Below are positions 57,303 through 57,372 of a stretch of DNA of 57,372 nucleotides, piece after piece (the first letter of the stretch is position 1; each line of letters begins with the position of its first letter). Made by a program: the position numbers and the translations under genes. The stretch spans positions 1-57,372 of the forward strand of contig NZ_FRAV01000033.1 of the NCBI RefSeq assembly GCF_900142445.1. Direction: 5' to 3'. Source of the stretch: Chryseobacterium polytrichastri. GTDB taxonomy: Bacteria; Bacteroidota; Bacteroidia; Flavobacteriales; Weeksellaceae. The notes under the pieces are model-generated. The model ran no database searches. It was not told the DNA's origin and saw only the letters and a program-made list of their open reading frames with translations.

Positions 57303-57372
57303 TCATAAGCTATTTCGTTGATTTTTAGGAACTATTGGTTTTGCTCTTGCTCTGTATTTACCAATATTCCTT
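57303..57372 (-). CDS. Possible 3' end of a gene entering from outside
   Basis: An open frame runs on the minus strand from the window edge to TGA at 57303-57305, about 23 codons, with the peptide RNIGKYRARAKPIVPKNQR near its end. It is basic, which recalls many small proteins or transposase tails, but too short to judge. It may be chance. Confidence 0.25.
   Translation of the reverse strand, partial: RNIGKYRARAKPIVPKNQRNSL

Noticed and set aside
1..57372. tRNA, rRNA, CRISPR array, riboswitch, integrase or full IS element
   Set aside because: I saw no cloverleaf, regular spacer-repeat array or transposase gene in the intergenic parts. Most long frames in other phases inside genes are codon-usage shadows.

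Overview
The window is AT-rich chromosomal DNA from a flavobacterium, most likely Chryseobacterium or a close relative in the Weeksellaceae. Signs of this are three proteins ending in type IX secretion (T9SS) type A sorting tails, the gliding genes gldF-gldG, glycosylasparaginase of the Elizabethkingia type, HmuY-family proteins, DUF3667/DUF4197 proteins, and Bacteroidota promoters with TAnnTTTG -7 elements. No tRNA, rRNA, CRISPR array, integrase or complete insertion sequence was found, so most of the window reads as core genome plus one accessory stretch (about 32.2-41 kb).

Layout. 0-7 kb: DUF3667 membrane protein, LuxR-type regulator, DoxX, and the two subunits of a 3-oxoacid CoA-transferase, split apart by an antisense ABC exporter; then a DUF4197 protein. 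7.1-14.4 kb: a glycan-catabolism set (GH20 hexosaminidase, Tat-type glycosylasparaginase, lipoprotein, CutC, GH2 beta-mannosidase) whose activities match dismantling of the N-glycan core. 14.5-17.5 kb: a zinc-ribbon membrane protein, a second membrane protein, an SPFH-GYF protein and a small membrane protein. These resemble the YdjG-YdjH-YdjI membrane-stress module, and a frameshift or recoding site lies between the first two. 17.6-32.1 kb: housekeeping and envelope genes (AEC transporter, priA, PBP4-type dacB, T9SS M1 peptidase, JmjC-like cupin, kbl, HemJ-like, gldF-gldG).

32.2-41 kb, all on the minus strand: a TIR-domain protein, two SDR oxidoreductases with an AraC and a Crp/Fnr regulator between them, a zeta-toxin-like kinase with an overlapping 49-codon ORF missed by normal length cut-offs, a DUF2314-ankyrin protein and small hypotheticals. 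Dispersed palindromes and three copies of one terminator hairpin punctuate this stretch. 41.0-45.4 kb: an Rrf2 regulator and sulfate assimilation (cysH, cysD, cysN, TauE/SafE). The 4Fe-4S-type cysH and the absence of an APS kinase indicate the APS-reductase route.

45.9-57.2 kb: heme acquisition. It has two T9SS-exported proteins (one HmuY-like), a TonB receptor, a HmuY lipoprotein, a HmuTUV-type ABC importer, a methyltransferase, a HemS/HmuS hemin-degrading factor and a nearby ChaN protein. The two promoter regions carry paired, identically spaced 7-1-7 Fur-like boxes.

The strongest new leads are regulatory and small-scale: a 27-bp operator shared 25/27 by cysH and the distant cupin gene; the duplicated Fur-like operators; the slippery-site frame junction in the YdjG-like gene; and the toxin-overlapping small ORF.
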